Of a stretch of DNA of 64,000 bases, positions 12,451-24,395 are shown piece after piece. Both the position numbers and the translations under genes were made by a program. How positions within the stretch are numbered: position 1 is the stretch's first letter; every line of letters begins with the position of its first letter. The notes under the pieces are model-generated. The model had not been told where the DNA came from. It ran no database searches and worked only from the letters and a program-made list of their open reading frames with translations. This DNA comes from Aplidium turbinatum (lineage: Eukaryota; Chordata; Ascidiacea; Aplousobranchia; Polyclinidae), in the NCBI GenBank assembly GCA_918807975.1, contig OU964928.1:15583823-15647822 (forward strand). The letters are read 5' to 3'.

Positions 12451-14835
12451 TAGGGTTGTTCAAAAAAACACTTTTTCTCGAATTTCAGTGGGGACCCCCT
12501 GGAATTGTTAGGTTGCATCTAAAAACCCAACAAACCAAATCTGAGCACGTTTGGTTCAGTATTAACCGTGCAACGTCAATTTGAAAATTTAGATTTTGGT
12601 TAAAATTTTCGAAATTTTTTTTACCCCCCTTGAAAAAAATTTTTTTTTTAACTTTTTTTGCATTGCTTGCAATGGAATAGCTGTAAATAAACCTGTTGAC
12701 AGTTTAAAAGCGAGTAGTCATAGTATAAATGTCACATTTTAGCAATAGTTGTGAGGTTGTTTTATGCAAAAAATGGCTTTTTTGCATGTTTTCATGAACT
12801 TCGGATAAGTTGTTGAATGTTGATATAATTGTGTGAATATTAACTGCACTATGTTTTTGATCTTTGACATCACAGATCATTGTGAGTTGTCTCTCTCTTG
12901 TATAACATTATGTTGAACTTCAAGTCTTGTGTGTAACTGATAAGCTGCAGTCAACTAATCTTTTTGATTTTCTCATTTAGATATTATACTAGAACAAAGA
13001 TTTGTAATAAGGGATAGCTAGAGTTTGTTCCTGATTGCATAATTACTGTACAGTGCTGTAGTTCTGCAAGTTTGTTCACCTGCTGCCATGCATTCCACAC
13101 GTTCAAAAGATGTGGAAGTATTTTTAATCGGAAAGCCCAAAGACCAACCATGCTCTCAGTTACAATTGCCAACAAAGAGAGCTGTTTTACAAACGTTTCT
13201 TTTTTATTTGATAATTCAGAAAAAGCCAAGACAGGATGCTGTGGCCACTACATGCAGTGAGATTGAATTCCTGTGGAAAAAGATCTCTGGAGGATCCACA
13301 CCTGAATATTCCTGTTTTCAGACCAAGAAAACAATCAAACTAAAACTGGACAAACTGTGGAACGAGCACAGGAAAATTGAATCGCCATAAGATCGCAAGT
13401 AATGCATTAAATGATGTTTTGGCTGCATTATTTGAGATCTTATGGCGATCAGCAGCTGCTATGACTTGTGGCAGTTTAGTTATTTGCCTTGGCACTTCTA
13501 AGAAAACAGATTGTGGTTTCGCTGAGATGTTGGATGTACCTTCCCAATCTTCTCTGCTCACACAGCTTGAACTGGCATCAGTAACACTGCTGCTTAGGAA
13601 ATCAAGGTCAGTCTCCACAGAATTTAATACTTCCATTTCCTTCACCGATTTGTTTTTCATTCCCAGTTCAACTTCTTCTGCTCTTTTCCGTAGAAGGCGT
13701 TTTTCCAATGCTTTAGCTTTGCATCCAAATGTAGACTTTCGCTGGCCTTGTTGATCTTTCACGAAAGCATAGTCTTCTTCATTAAGTTTTTCTTTAATAT
13801 TTGCTTTTGCTATATCAAAAATGGTATCCAAATCAGCGCCAAACCGATCTTTTCTCGTATTACTTTGTTTGGGATGTTTACGAGCCTGTGCTTCAATTTT
13901 CCTGTGCTCGTTCCACAGTTTGTTCAGTTTTAGTTTGATTGTTTTCTTGGTCTGAAAACAGGGATATTCAGGTGTGGATCTTCCACGGATCTTTTTCCAC
14001 AGGAATTCAACCTCACTGCATGTAGTGGCCACAGCATCCTGTCTTGGCTTTCTCTGAATTTTTACATAGAAAAAAAAACTTTTGTAAAACAGCTCTCTTT
14101 GTTGGCAATTGTAACTGAGAGAGAATGGTTGATCTTTGGGCTTTCCGATTAAAAATACTTCCACATCTTTTGAACGTGTGGAATGCATGGCAACAGGTAA
14201 ACAAATTTGAAGAATTACAGCACTCTGCAGTAATTATGCAATCAGGAACAAACTCTAGCTATCACTTTTCACCAATGCAAATCTTTGTTCCAGAATAATA
14301 TCTAAATGAGAAAATCAAAAAGATTAGTTGACTGCAGCTTATCAGTTACACACAAGACTTGAAGTTTAACATAATGTTATACAAGAGAGAGACAACTCAC
14401 AATGATCTGTGATGTCAAAGATCAAAAAATAGTGCAGTTAATATTCACACATTGTATCAACATTCAACAACTCATCCAAAGTTCATGAAAACATGCAAAA
14501 AAGCCATTTTTTGCATAAAACAGCCTCACAACTATTGTTAAAATGTGACATTTATACCATGACTACTCGCTTTTAAACTGTCAACAGGTTTATTTACAGC
14601 TATTCCATTGCAAGCAATGCAAAATAAGTTGAAAAAAAAATTTTTTTTTAGGGGGGGGGTAAAAAAATTTCTGAAATTTTAACCAAAATCTAAATTTTCA
14701 AATTGACGTTGCACGGTTAATACTGAACCAAACGTGCTCAGATTTGGTTTGTTGGGTTTTTAGATGCAACCTAACAATTTCAGGGGGTCCCCACTGAAAT
14801 TCGACAAAAAAGTGTTTTTTTTTTGAACAACTCTA
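12451..14835. mobile_element. Fold-back hAT-like DNA transposon, 2.4 kb
   Basis: The ends are TAGGGTTGTTC and its complement GAACAACTCTA, flanked by the perfect 8 bp duplication GTGTTTAG at 12443-12450 and 14836-14843. An 8 bp duplication with TAG/CAG-type ends fits hAT elements. The ends are unusually long inverted arms, 12451-13381 and 13892-14835 (over 930 bp), with about 510 bp between them. Both arms carry the start of the same open frame, intact only on the right arm (minus strand). A second 24 bp imperfect inverted repeat (13383-13406 and 13424-13447) marks the junction. This suggests the element arose from two inverted copies with an internal deletion. No catalytic transposase core is recognised, so it is probably non-autonomous. 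Confidence 0.8.
13340..14188 (-). CDS. Transposon-encoded open frame, 282 codons, truncated
   Basis: The frame starts MHSTRSKDVEVFLIGKPKD inside the right arm of the fold-back element and is rich in Lys, Arg and Glu. Visible pieces are FLWKKIRGRSTPEYPCFQ, a charged middle (KALEKRLLRKRAEEVE) and a C-terminal stretch with AAADRHKISNNAAKTSFNALL, which resembles the DRxKxSDR motif I recall from transposon-linked invertebrate proteins. The last residues run across the junction into the left arm, so the original protein is probably truncated. The left arm has a plus-strand paralogue (13088-13390) that soon stops. It has no host function that I can name and is not a normal gene. Confidence 0.5.
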   Translation of the reverse strand: MHSTRSKDVEVFLIGKPKDQPFSLSYNCQQRELFYKSFFFYVKIQRKPRQDAVATTCSEVEFLWKKIRGRSTPEYPCFQTKKTIKLKLNKLWNEHRKIEAQARKHPKQSNTRKDRFGADLDTIFDIAKANIKEKLNEEDYAFVKDQQGQRKSTFGCKAKALEKRLLRKRAEEVELGMKNKSVKEMEVLNSVETDLDFLSSSVTDASSSCVSREDWEGTSNISAKPQSVFLEVPRQITKLPQVIAAADRHKISNNAAKTSFNALLAILWRFNFPVLVPQFVQF

Positions 14836-15542
14836 GTGTTTAGCTTAGTGTTAATAAATCCTTTTAACTCTGCGAATGGAGTTTTAAGAGCAGTGCAGGC
14901 CAACTTGTGAACCTATTGGCAGTGCAGACTCAGTAAGGCAGTAGACAGAACTGACATATAGCAGAATTTTCTTAAAGTTGTTAAAGGGGTGGTGTAGCTA
15001 TATAGTAACGATTTTTTTAACTGCTACAACTACGGAGGCAGATAACCTAACTCAAAAACAACGATGTTATTGTGATGCATTTATTTAACTTAAAATTGAT
15101 TCTACAATGACTGTAATCTTTTAGTTTACTGTTTTGCAAAACAAAACGTGAGAATTTATTAACTGTATGAACTCGTAGTCTTTGGGTTAGCAAGTCGCTA
15201 AACAATTCGAAAATTGGTCTCAGGCTACAGATATGTTGCTTTAAACAAGGTTAATAAAACAAAGTTAAGAACAATAAATTTTTTCCACAAAACATATATA
15301 TTTTTACCAGTAAATACTATATAAAGATAGCCTAAGATTATACAACGTATGAATACAAGACAAGTTATTTTTAGATGACTGGATCAAAAGTACAGTATGA
15401 AGTTTTTAAATCTTTCAGTTAATAAATGATGCGTTTAAAACCAAAATATTTGTCATAATGTTTTGTTGTTCATATTTTCTTTAAATACATAACAAACGTG
15501 CAATAAACGTAGTGGGCTACATTGCCACCAAACGAGATGTCT
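14836..15542. other. Intergenic gap, element to CRMP 3' end
   Basis: Plain AT-rich sequence between the hAT-like element and the CRMP stop codon. It probably includes the CRMP 3' UTR, since the gene reads leftwards. I see no open frame, repeat or RNA gene in it. Confidence 0.4.
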
Positions 15543-18500
15543 TTATTTCAGACTTAAATGAGATCTCCCCCCAGGTGGAGTGCTGAATCTGCTCAATTTT
15601 CGTTTCTCCAAATCATCGTCAACTTGTTCTCCTAAATTACAAACAAAGAGTGGAAAAGAACTATTACTTTCGGTTGTTTATGTTGTAAATAGTTAGAATA
15701 CTCATGGAAGGATAAAATCACACACGAAGATGTTAGACCTATTTAGAATGCAAACCAACACAGAAATTCTACAAACAATTAAAACAAGAAAATCGAAATA
15801 TTTTGGTCATGTGATTTGCAATAAGTAAAAGTTTCAACTTTTTCACCAAAATGTAAGAGCAATGTCACCTGAGAAGCTCCATCCTGATTGGTGCATTGCA
15901 CGAATGCCGGAGCTTCGCGTAAAACGTTCCGGTTTTTCATTGGCTCTGCTGGCATTCGAATCAGAGATTGAACCATTCAGTGTTGAGGTAGAAGTAGGTG
16001 TTTCTGATTTCAGTTCTTTGTCTGATTGGACACCTTTGATTGCTGAAACTCGATGCTTTAATCTGTTGTAAATAAACGGTGGCGCAACAGAGCGTTCGAC
16101 TAGTTTTCCGAGAGATTGAACAACGTTCACCTAAAAAAAAACGTCAAAACTATTTCCGGTTGGCAATAATAGTTTAGTATTTAAGGAACACATGTAATCA
16201 ATCAAGTTTATTCTTGTTTACAATAGCTCTACATTCGGTTTACTGTACAATAGCAAAAAACATAACATGATTTAAGGAAATTAACTTAAAATTCATTAAT
16301 TTTGGACTAAGTTAATTAATTTAAAACTAAGTGAAACCAGGGATTGCTTACATTTATATCACTGAAGATGCAAACAGTATAGTTTTCGAAACGTTTTTTA
16401 AATATGAATTTTATAGTATTCTACATTTTGGGCTGTTAATTTTTTAATTAGATAAAATGTTACTTTTATTGGTGTTGAAATTACTCCTTGGAGGCACCGT
16501 CAAAAATATGCAGTTATCTAAGCCAAGCCCCCCCCCCCCCCAAATTCTGAAGCGGTAAAAGACCCTCATCCCAGAGGTTCAAACGAATGCAACTTGGATG
16601 TAATTCAAATAAATGTGACCTTTTGTAATTCATCACCTGATTGTCATCAAAAACAACTTTTCCGTGGCAGACTACCACAGATGGACCACTGCTGCTTTCC
16701 AAGCTCTCAAACGCATTGGTACAATCTGGCTTGGTGATGTTTAACGCCGCCGCCAAATCAGCCAATGAACGAGGTTCATTTTCCCGCCAAATTACGAGAT
16801 CAGCTTGCGAGCCCACTGCCACGTGACCTTTTCCCGGAAACAAATTGAAAAGTTTTGCCGCGTTGGTACTGGTCAACTCAACAAACTGATTTTGGTCGAC
16901 GTGTCCTGTGCTCTGCAATGAAAAGTTCCCATGTCATAGAAAAAAAGCTTTTTTTTTTTCCTTTTTTGAAAAAAGCTTTGGTAGAGAGTTTGCTTTGTTG
17001 AACCATAAAGAAATAAAACAAAGTAACTTCAGCGGGTTTAACATGATTTTTATTGAAAAGTAACTTGAAATTGGCTTTATACAACCAGGAGTGTTTAATT
17101 TGGCATGCGTATAATTTGATTTTGTCAAATTGAAAATGCAATGATAAGCACATTGGTTATTCCTATAAAGTCGTTGCATAGATATGTCTAAAAGAGATTT
17201 TACAAACTTGCACAAATAAAAGAGCTAAACCACTCACCACTGCGGTACTCCACAACGCCATCATGCGTTCAAACGTGCCATTTGTTCCAGGGGGTATTTT
17301 AGAAAAATCGTGTTTCCCAAGAGCCGATTTACTTGTGTTTGCGTAAACACAATGACCACTGGAGACGCATTGCATGTTCCCACTATGTAAGATAAAAAAT
17401 ACAAAGATATTTACAAACATGGGCTATCTGTTTTATTTTTTAATCTTATAATCTACTTAAAAATCATTGAAAAGATGAAATTGATCAAGAAAGTATGTCC
17501 CAAAAATATTATCCAAACACTTCCAAAAAGCATTAAAGTAGACTACTATTTAGTGCGTATTGAATTTATAAGATATATGGTAACGCTGTTGATCGTTTTT
17601 AAAAGTTTCAAAAAAATGCAATAGTCTATACACTTTAGGCTTTTTTCTAAGCAGCTCCATAGATTTTATCAGTGCCCCACCTCATAGCCGTAAGGGAAAG
17701 TTATTTTTTGGGGGTGTCAAAAACTTTTTGTCCAAATATAATTAAATACGCCTAAATATTGTTTGCGACAAACCATAGACCACCTGATTAAAGATTCTAC
17801 ACTGCTCCCAATAGTCTGCTGGTATATACTGTAATGTAATTTGTCAAATACCAGTATCGCCCAAACAATGCAAAACACCATAACAATATAAATAACTTAA
17901 TACAGAATAAAGCATTTTACGTCAGTAAGATAATAATAGGTCTACAACTCTACATGTACTTCAAAATACAAATTGTCATAATGATTTAAAATCTTAACAA
18001 GTTAACATTTATTTCTAAATTTTATAAACTAAACTTGTAGACTACATTATCACTTGAGCATTTTGATATTAAGTTACACATGCAAAGCATTACTTTCAAT
18101 ATTGGAGCACATAGGATTGGGACATACTTTTCATAAAATTTGTAAAAATCAGAATATTTTCTGCTCAAATTTTTTCAAACTCTCAACAAATTACACATTT
18201 GTTTCATTTCTTAACTCTCACAACTTAAATGATACTCAATTTCAGTGGATTTTATAAATTTTTCATGGATTAAATTCGACATAAAAATATAATTTTGATT
18301 AAACAATGAAAACTATTAATACTACAAAAAGTGCTCAATGCCAAGCAAAAAGCAAAGCAGAGCGAATTAAATCAAATATAGTTATTACTATCTAAACCCT
18401 TGACAGCCTGTTTCACCTAAAGGAAGATCATCAAAAGGTCCTTATTCAAATAGAATCTTTTAATTTTGATTACGTGAGTAAAAAATCAAAATTAAGTTCA

Positions 18501-21500
18501 ATCTCAATAAAATTTATGAAAATGCTGAGTTCTTACCCAAATTTTTATCAAATTTTGCCAAACTTTCGATTTATTAAATAGTTTAGGGATGCGGCTGTAT
18601 TTTATCTGACATTTGCATAACCATTATTTGAGTAAAAAACCAAAAATAATTTCCATCTTAATGAAACTTTTAAAACATGCTGAAAGTTCTTGGCCAATTT
18701 TTATCAAAATTTCCCAATTTTTTTGACTAATTAAAAAGTTTAGGGGGTGCAACCGGTTGCACCCCCTACAATATCTGGCTCCTACACCTATGCCCTACCT
18801 TGATAAAGCTTCCAGCTGACGTTGTTGTGCATGCTGGTCGTCTCGCAATGGTGGCCACGTGACACATGACGCAGCTTGATTCCAAGATGGCTGTCGAAGT
18901 GCTGAGCCATTGCGATGAAGAGCAACAGCAAGAGTTTGAGCGTACACTGGTTGACCTTGATGGAAACAGATTTAGCCAGTGATCAAAGTCAATAAAGTTA
19001 AAATCGGCTTTTTACATTTTCATGGCTTTGTTGTAACATCCATTCTGGACTCTTTATATGCAGAAAGATAATAATATGAACATCCAAACTTTTTAAAACA
19101 TGGTCGACTATATTTTAACTTATTTAGGGAATCAATTCCCACCTCAGAAAACAAAGTACAAAAAATCGCATTGATTGGCATAGAATGATGTGACGGAAAT
19201 AAGATTTCTTCGAGAAATTATGCACATTAAACTCCCCCGAACCTATAGTTGCTATCGATAAAAATAGCCATAATGATGACCGTTTGGACCTCATGAAGAA
19301 CATTCCATTTTTTCTTGTCTACTTTTCTGTTCACAGAGACATTGCGGATCAGCTGCGTGGCCGAATGGTGAAAGCGACTTTACGATGCAGAAAATGTCAG
19401 TTCGAAGCCCACAGCTGAATTTGGCTAAGAGACTTTAAGTTTAAGACATTCTTGAAACTTGAAAGTAACCGTGCTACCTTCCTGTCAACTTAATTAAACC
19501 AAATCTTTGAACTCCAGGCATAAACCTGGAAACGACAGAGACAATATTGATACAATGATACAGCCTATTCAATTTCCAAGTTTTTGAAAATACTTAAAAC
19601 TATGCGATCACGTTGTATCATATTGTGAACATTGCAGCATACCTGTGCTTCGTGCTTGAACAATGGCATCAATTCCTCTCTTGCTTGTTACGCTACAGAA
19701 GAATATAGGGCAGCCCACTTGTTTGGCTATAATTATTACACGGTTCACTGCTTCAAATTCGATCTAAAAAAATATTTCAGTACAGAAATTAACTTTACGC
19801 TTACGAAGAAAAATCAATTTTATATTGAGTGGGCTGCAATACTTACATCTTCGTTTCGCGCTAAAAGCAGAGCCTCAGGTTGTGTAATTTCTTTGTCTTT
19901 TAAGTCTTTTGTGGCTTTTTTAATCAAAGAGCCGTTTTCAGCTTGAATCAACGCGACACAGCGCAGAGATTTGATGTGCTGGAAAATTTCATAGATCTGA
20001 AAACAAGCATGATGAATGCTTAAAACACGAATTCATAGTTTCGGTCTGATCTGTTAAGGCGCACGGCACGCAAATTTCTGCTAGAAAACGCTATGAACAG
20101 TATAGTGAATGAAAAGACTTATTATCAAACCAAAGCATAAACCATATTGCAGTAAAATCTATGTTTTCGTTTTATAAACCCAGTTTCACATCTTAAAGAC
20201 GCAAATTACAAGATTGTTTCTAATTTTTTCCGATCATACAAAAATTTGTTCAAAAATAACCTAATGGAATGTATGGCTGTAACCACAATGCTATACAAAA
20301 ACAATAATTATTGCGAGCGGTTTTATTTTCACGTCACTGCCGCGACTTTTCATTCTGATGCCGAAGTTAAGGCAGAAAAGCGGAGCCTTCAACCCCGGAA
20401 TTCATTATTAATTCAGGACCTGTTCGTCGTTCATTTGCCATCGATCGCTCATGTGAACTCGAAATGAGTTCACTCCGTGCTTGGTTGCCAATGTTGTCAT
20501 CGATTGCTTGACCTCATCGCTCCATGACGTCACGTCAACGTGGAAGCTGACGTCACAGCAACTAGTTGAAGCTGCCTCGACTCTTTCTTTGTAAGTGGAC
20601 AAAAGCCTTCCATTGTCGCCGCTTACAAAGTCAACTAAAACAAAAACATAATATGGCAAGTTCTCGACGTTTTTTGCGTTTGAATTAAACATTGGGAAGA
20701 AACGTTTTTCATTGTTACGTAAACTGACAAATGTGTCACTAGTCGTAGCCAATATAATTATTGTAGTTTGGGGAATGTGACAGTAGCTTTGCCCGTCTAG
20801 ATAAAAACACGGGATGTACCAGTAGGCCTATGTCTTTTTGAATTTGTTGGATTGATCCAAGATATGAGAGCAAAGTCCCGTGGTGGATGCAACTGACTTA
20901 CGTATACATTAAGTCAACAAGTCAAAAACTAGGAAGTCAACAAATTCTCGAAGACGCTCAAGACACATACCTCTGCACTCACCCAAAAAACAACTGACGT
21001 TAAATGAATTGTCGATTGAACAGCGTAAAATGTAAAAAAATGATCCATATATATTAATTATTCCCATTAATATGCTTTACGCAAATGTACCGACTGTTGT
21101 TGTTCCTCCTACTAGAGCCGCTCTTGTTCCACTATAAAAATTATCTACTGTCTTCACATTGCTATGGCTGGCATTTTCATCTAAGTGAGGACATGCATCG
21201 AAATTTGTGGACAGATCAATTCCTCCAGGGAGCACTAAACCTCCTCTTGCATCAATCGTAGTCACTCCTCCGGGAATCGTAAGGTCGGTGCCTAATTGTC
21301 TAGAAACATAGGTGAAATTACAGCACGTGACATTGTTTCCTGGAAAGCTAAAATCACCTGAAGACGCTTTTATGTAACATCTGGAATGCACAGTTTTCCA
21401 AAGCATATGATTAATGCATGAAATTGGCGGGTAGGCAACCATATACTGTAAAGGTTCGTGAAGCGTTATCTAACAAGATTAGATGGTAATCGATACATCA

Positions 21501-23419
21501 CTGGACATGCACATAGATGAAACTTTATTGTTTTTGAATAAGACTTTGCGAGGTTTATTCCTGGGTCACCTTCATTCAGAATCGCAATTGCAATGAGGCT
21601 TGACCTCTGGCTATTTGCGAACTTCGAGGTTAAGCCTCGTGATTATTTCACACATCAAACATATGTTTCATTTCAGAGAGTGTAAAGATTAGAGTCGTTG
21701 CTGTTTGCGCTTTTTCAAATATTTTTACGTGACAAATTTCCAAAGTAGGAAAGGAACGGTTTACAATTACATTCAATTTAAATATATTTTCATCATTATT
21801 ACTTTGCTTTGACTAAAGATCAATTATTTTCTTCTTTAAGCAGAATCATGTTAAACTTAATGATATTCAAAAAGTTATCCTGCGGAAAGACATATTAAAG
21901 ATTTATATTTGGTAATCAAAATGGGCTGACAATAAAGAGACACAATAGCTCTAATGTCGCTTTAGAATGTTTAGTTCCGTTAAACCGAAACCGAAATTAA
22001 ATCATTTAAAAAATTGAAAGCCTTCCCTTATAATAGGTTTTGCTTCCTATCCCACAACATTTAATTCCGGTTGAGAGGCATTTTCTTACTACGTTAGTAA
22101 ACTCACCGGATTATGCCGTTTTCTATAAACACATCGGCAGGAAACGTCAAGTCGTGGTTTACTACTGTTCCTCCTTTAATCAGCAGTCTCTCACTCTAAA
22201 AAATCAATTCAAAATAATCTTTCAGAAAAAAATCTATATTAATTTAACCTACAAGTGGCTACTGCAAGTTTTCATGGTCAATGGTTTTCAATAACTATAG
22301 ATGTCGAAATTCCAAAAATGTGAATCTTTTCAGAAGAAAGACCGTTCGTTTTCATAAAGCTTCTCCTTATAGGTCGAAAAAGAAAGAAGACCGTCTACGA
22401 AAGTAGCTTCAAACGGTTCAAGATTTGCATTTTGGCTTAAATATAGATGTTTCGTCTAGAGGTCCTTGGACTACAGGACTTTTTTACAGCAGTTACTGAC
22501 CTGCTTTGCATCATTGTGTCAATGTTTCTTAAACTAGTAGGTAACCTCATTGAGAAAAATATGATCAACGGCGAAATGTTTTCATAAACAGTTTGGAAAG
22601 CTCCAGTGTATCAGTATTGTTAAGATACTAAGTTTCAAGACCTTTCTTATGTAAAACGGGTCTCGGGATGTGCGCTTGAGCAGCGCATTTCAGGACTGCT
22701 CTCCATTCAGCGGCACCTACTGAGTGGAATAATTCCTCGGCCACAAGACTTCAGAAATCGGAAAACTTCACTCTGCTAATTTCGGTAACCGGCCCTGCGT
22801 CAAAAGCCTCTACAAGTATGCGAAACTACCAGGGATAACTTATCAAGGCTTTGTCAGTTCGAGGATAAAGATTCAAAACCAACCAACCAAACCAACAATT
22901 TGTGAGCTTTTTGTATGATTACTACTGTAAATAACCTGCGTAGTGCGTAGGTTACTGTACAGTATACCTGAAATAAGCTACATGTTGATAACGTCCATTG
23001 ATAATAATTATAGCAAATGAGTAAGTGAGGCAACTAATTTTTTACACATAAAGCCAATAAACAACATATGTATTGTTATGGTTGAAAAGTTACGCAACTT
23101 TAACGTTATTGATCTTTCTCATAACAAACATCCATTTTACCTAAGGTTCTCTATACCTACTTAGCAACAATGTCACAACCTCAAATGCGACCGCTATTAT
23201 TCATTTGAAAGGTTTGAAGTATTATTATAAAATCTCTAGCACCACTTCCCAAATAGATTAGCCCAGAAATTGACAAATTACCGCTATGTGATAAACTACA
23301 GGTATAGCCAAAATGTTACTTTAACTTGTGCAAGCTTTTTAGTTGTTTACCAACAGACCACCACCTACTGCAATCTTGGGAATGCTTTTCTTTCCGGCGT
23401 GGCTTGGCTGAAAATCCAT
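15543..23419 (-). CDS. CRMP: Collapsin response mediator protein (DPYSL/CRMP), complete, 11 exons
   Basis: CRMPs are tubulin-binding, dihydropyrimidinase-derived proteins acting in growth-cone and axon guidance signalling. Exons in coding order: 23419-23369, 22195-22107, 21299-21091, 20634-20420, 19996-19847, 19763-19643, 18955-18799, 17382-17238, 16912-16637, 16130-15869, 15631-15543. All phases agree, giving 587 residues against about 570 in vertebrates. Family landmarks appear in order: GKKSIPKIASERLLIKGG, IPGGVTTIDARGGLVLPGGI, AALVGGTTT, SCCDVSFHVDV, KHGVNSFRVHM, LTSTNAAKLFNLFPGKG and the CRMP tail MHQSGWSFSGEQ...TPPGGRSHLSL. The HxH metal pair of dihydropyrimidinase is replaced (GGIDLSTNFD), and the carbamylated lysine position reads Arg in NSFRVHM, so no hydrolase activity is expected. 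The start ATG leads directly into the conserved N-terminus. The stop codon overlaps an AATAAA. Confidence 0.93.
16355..16399 (+). repeat. Short dispersed repeat, GAAGATG...TTTTCGAAACG motif
   Basis: CACTGAAGATG, then CAGTATAGTTTTCGAAACG, in CRMP intron 9. It matches 61019-61063, where CAAGATGAAGACAATATAGT precedes TTTCGAAACG. Such GAAGATG...CGAAACG strings often mark tails of invertebrate interspersed repeats. The element itself is not recognisable. Confidence 0.4.
18370..18790. repeat. Diverged 160 bp tandem repeat ending in a perfect palindrome
   Basis: Two diverged copies lie at about 18467-18598 and 18628-18757. Each has GAGTAAAAAA(T/C)CAAAA near its start and TAGTTTAGGG or AAGTTTAGGG near its end. 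The second copy runs into a perfect 28 bp palindrome at 18741-18768, whose half site is TAGGGGGTGCAACC. The block is in CRMP intron 7, just beyond exon 7. It looks like an old non-coding repeat of unknown class. Confidence 0.5.
19349..19418 (+). repeat. tRNA-like sequence (Ser/Leu-type), probable SINE head
   Basis: It shows an A-box-like TGGCCGAATGGT and a B-box-like GTTCGAAGCCC at tRNA spacing, and AGCTG pairs with CAGCT at the two ends. The anticodon stem does not form, so a functional tRNA is unlikely. It sits in CRMP intron 6. A tRNA pseudogene is the alternative. Confidence 0.35.
22659..22900 (+). repeat. tRNA-derived SINE, 5'-truncated copy
   Basis: It shares its body with the fuller SINE at 31923-32230: GCTCTCCATTCAGCG, TCGGTAACCG, CCCTGCGTCAAAAGCCTCTA, CAAGTATGCGAAACTACCAG and AAGATTCAAAACCAA. 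The tRNA-like head is missing or too diverged to see. The 3' end is a CCAA-rich simple tail. It lies in CRMP intron 1. Confidence 0.7.
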
Positions 23420-23899
23420 TCTTGTTGTAACTTATTTCGATAACACACACAGAAAACAAAACACACAGCAAAATTGTTAACGCTTTTAGCACAGCAATAC
23501 CACACTTGATTTTAGATCGAATATTTATCTGCGCAAACACCAGGCTGTAAAACCAAAATATTTTCAGAATGTCAACAAAAAGGTCGTTCAATTCATAAGT
23601 TATTAAAAATATACAGTACATTAACAAAATTACATTAATTGTAATAAATTACAATTTGCAAAACGCTTTTTATTCCACTATTAAAAACCTTTAACAGTTT
23701 GTAATAAATCACATGATGCCAGTAAAGTCCTTTACAACAACGCAAGCTATATTGATCAAACAGACATCCGAACTATTGATTCATTTCATCTGATCTTTTT
23801 ACGAGGATTTGTAATGCTAAAGAAAACATTTATAGCACCATGGATTGTGATCAATGCACGAAACATTGCTTAAAAATATTATTAGTCAAAAATCAAATA

Positions 23900-24395
23900 A
23901 AGTAGCATCCGCTTATTACGCCCACGGTTAATAGGCCCACCAGCTTAATAAGCGCAATTTGGTCCGGTACAGAATTACTCCCATTCAATCTTGTAATAAA
24001 AAAAATCGCTTTACATGCCCAAAACTCTGCTTAATAAGCTCAATTTAAGATTAAATTTGCTTAAATTTCTGTAAAAAGGCGTCACAATTTACTATTTTTT
24101 GTCTTGCTTTCGATGATTTCACGCTTTACCATTTAACCAGGATTTCATTTCTCTGAGTTGTACAAAACAGGGCTAGTTGCTGACACAACTTGCAAAAAAG
24201 TAATTTTTGTTAAGAACCGAGCATTACGTACAGTTGTTAACAGATTTAGCAGCTTTCGAACACAGTTCAGTCAGCCATAGTCAATTGTGCGTATGGGAGT
24301 TGCAGAAATTCTTCCCCCGCTTAATTGGCCCACCCGCGCTTAATTAGCCCAAAATTGTGCGATCCTAAGGTGAGCTTGATAAGCGGGGACTACTG
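23900..24395. mobile_element. Pogo/Tigger-like MITE, about 496 bp
   Basis: The right end, read outwards in complement, is CAGTAGTCCCCGCTTATCAA flanked by TA (24396-24397). This is the hallmark start of Tigger/pogo elements. The left end, AGTAGCATCCGCTTATTACG, is a diverged version next to TA at 23898-23899. Inside are repeated CGCTTAAT(T/A)(A/G)GCCCA-like words on both sides and no transposase frame. Non-autonomous and moderately old. Confidence 0.7.

Noticed and set aside
16530-16541. Run of C at a CRMP intron and a similar run near 36434
   Set aside because: Simple homopolymers; they are possible assembly-length errors and carry no further signal.
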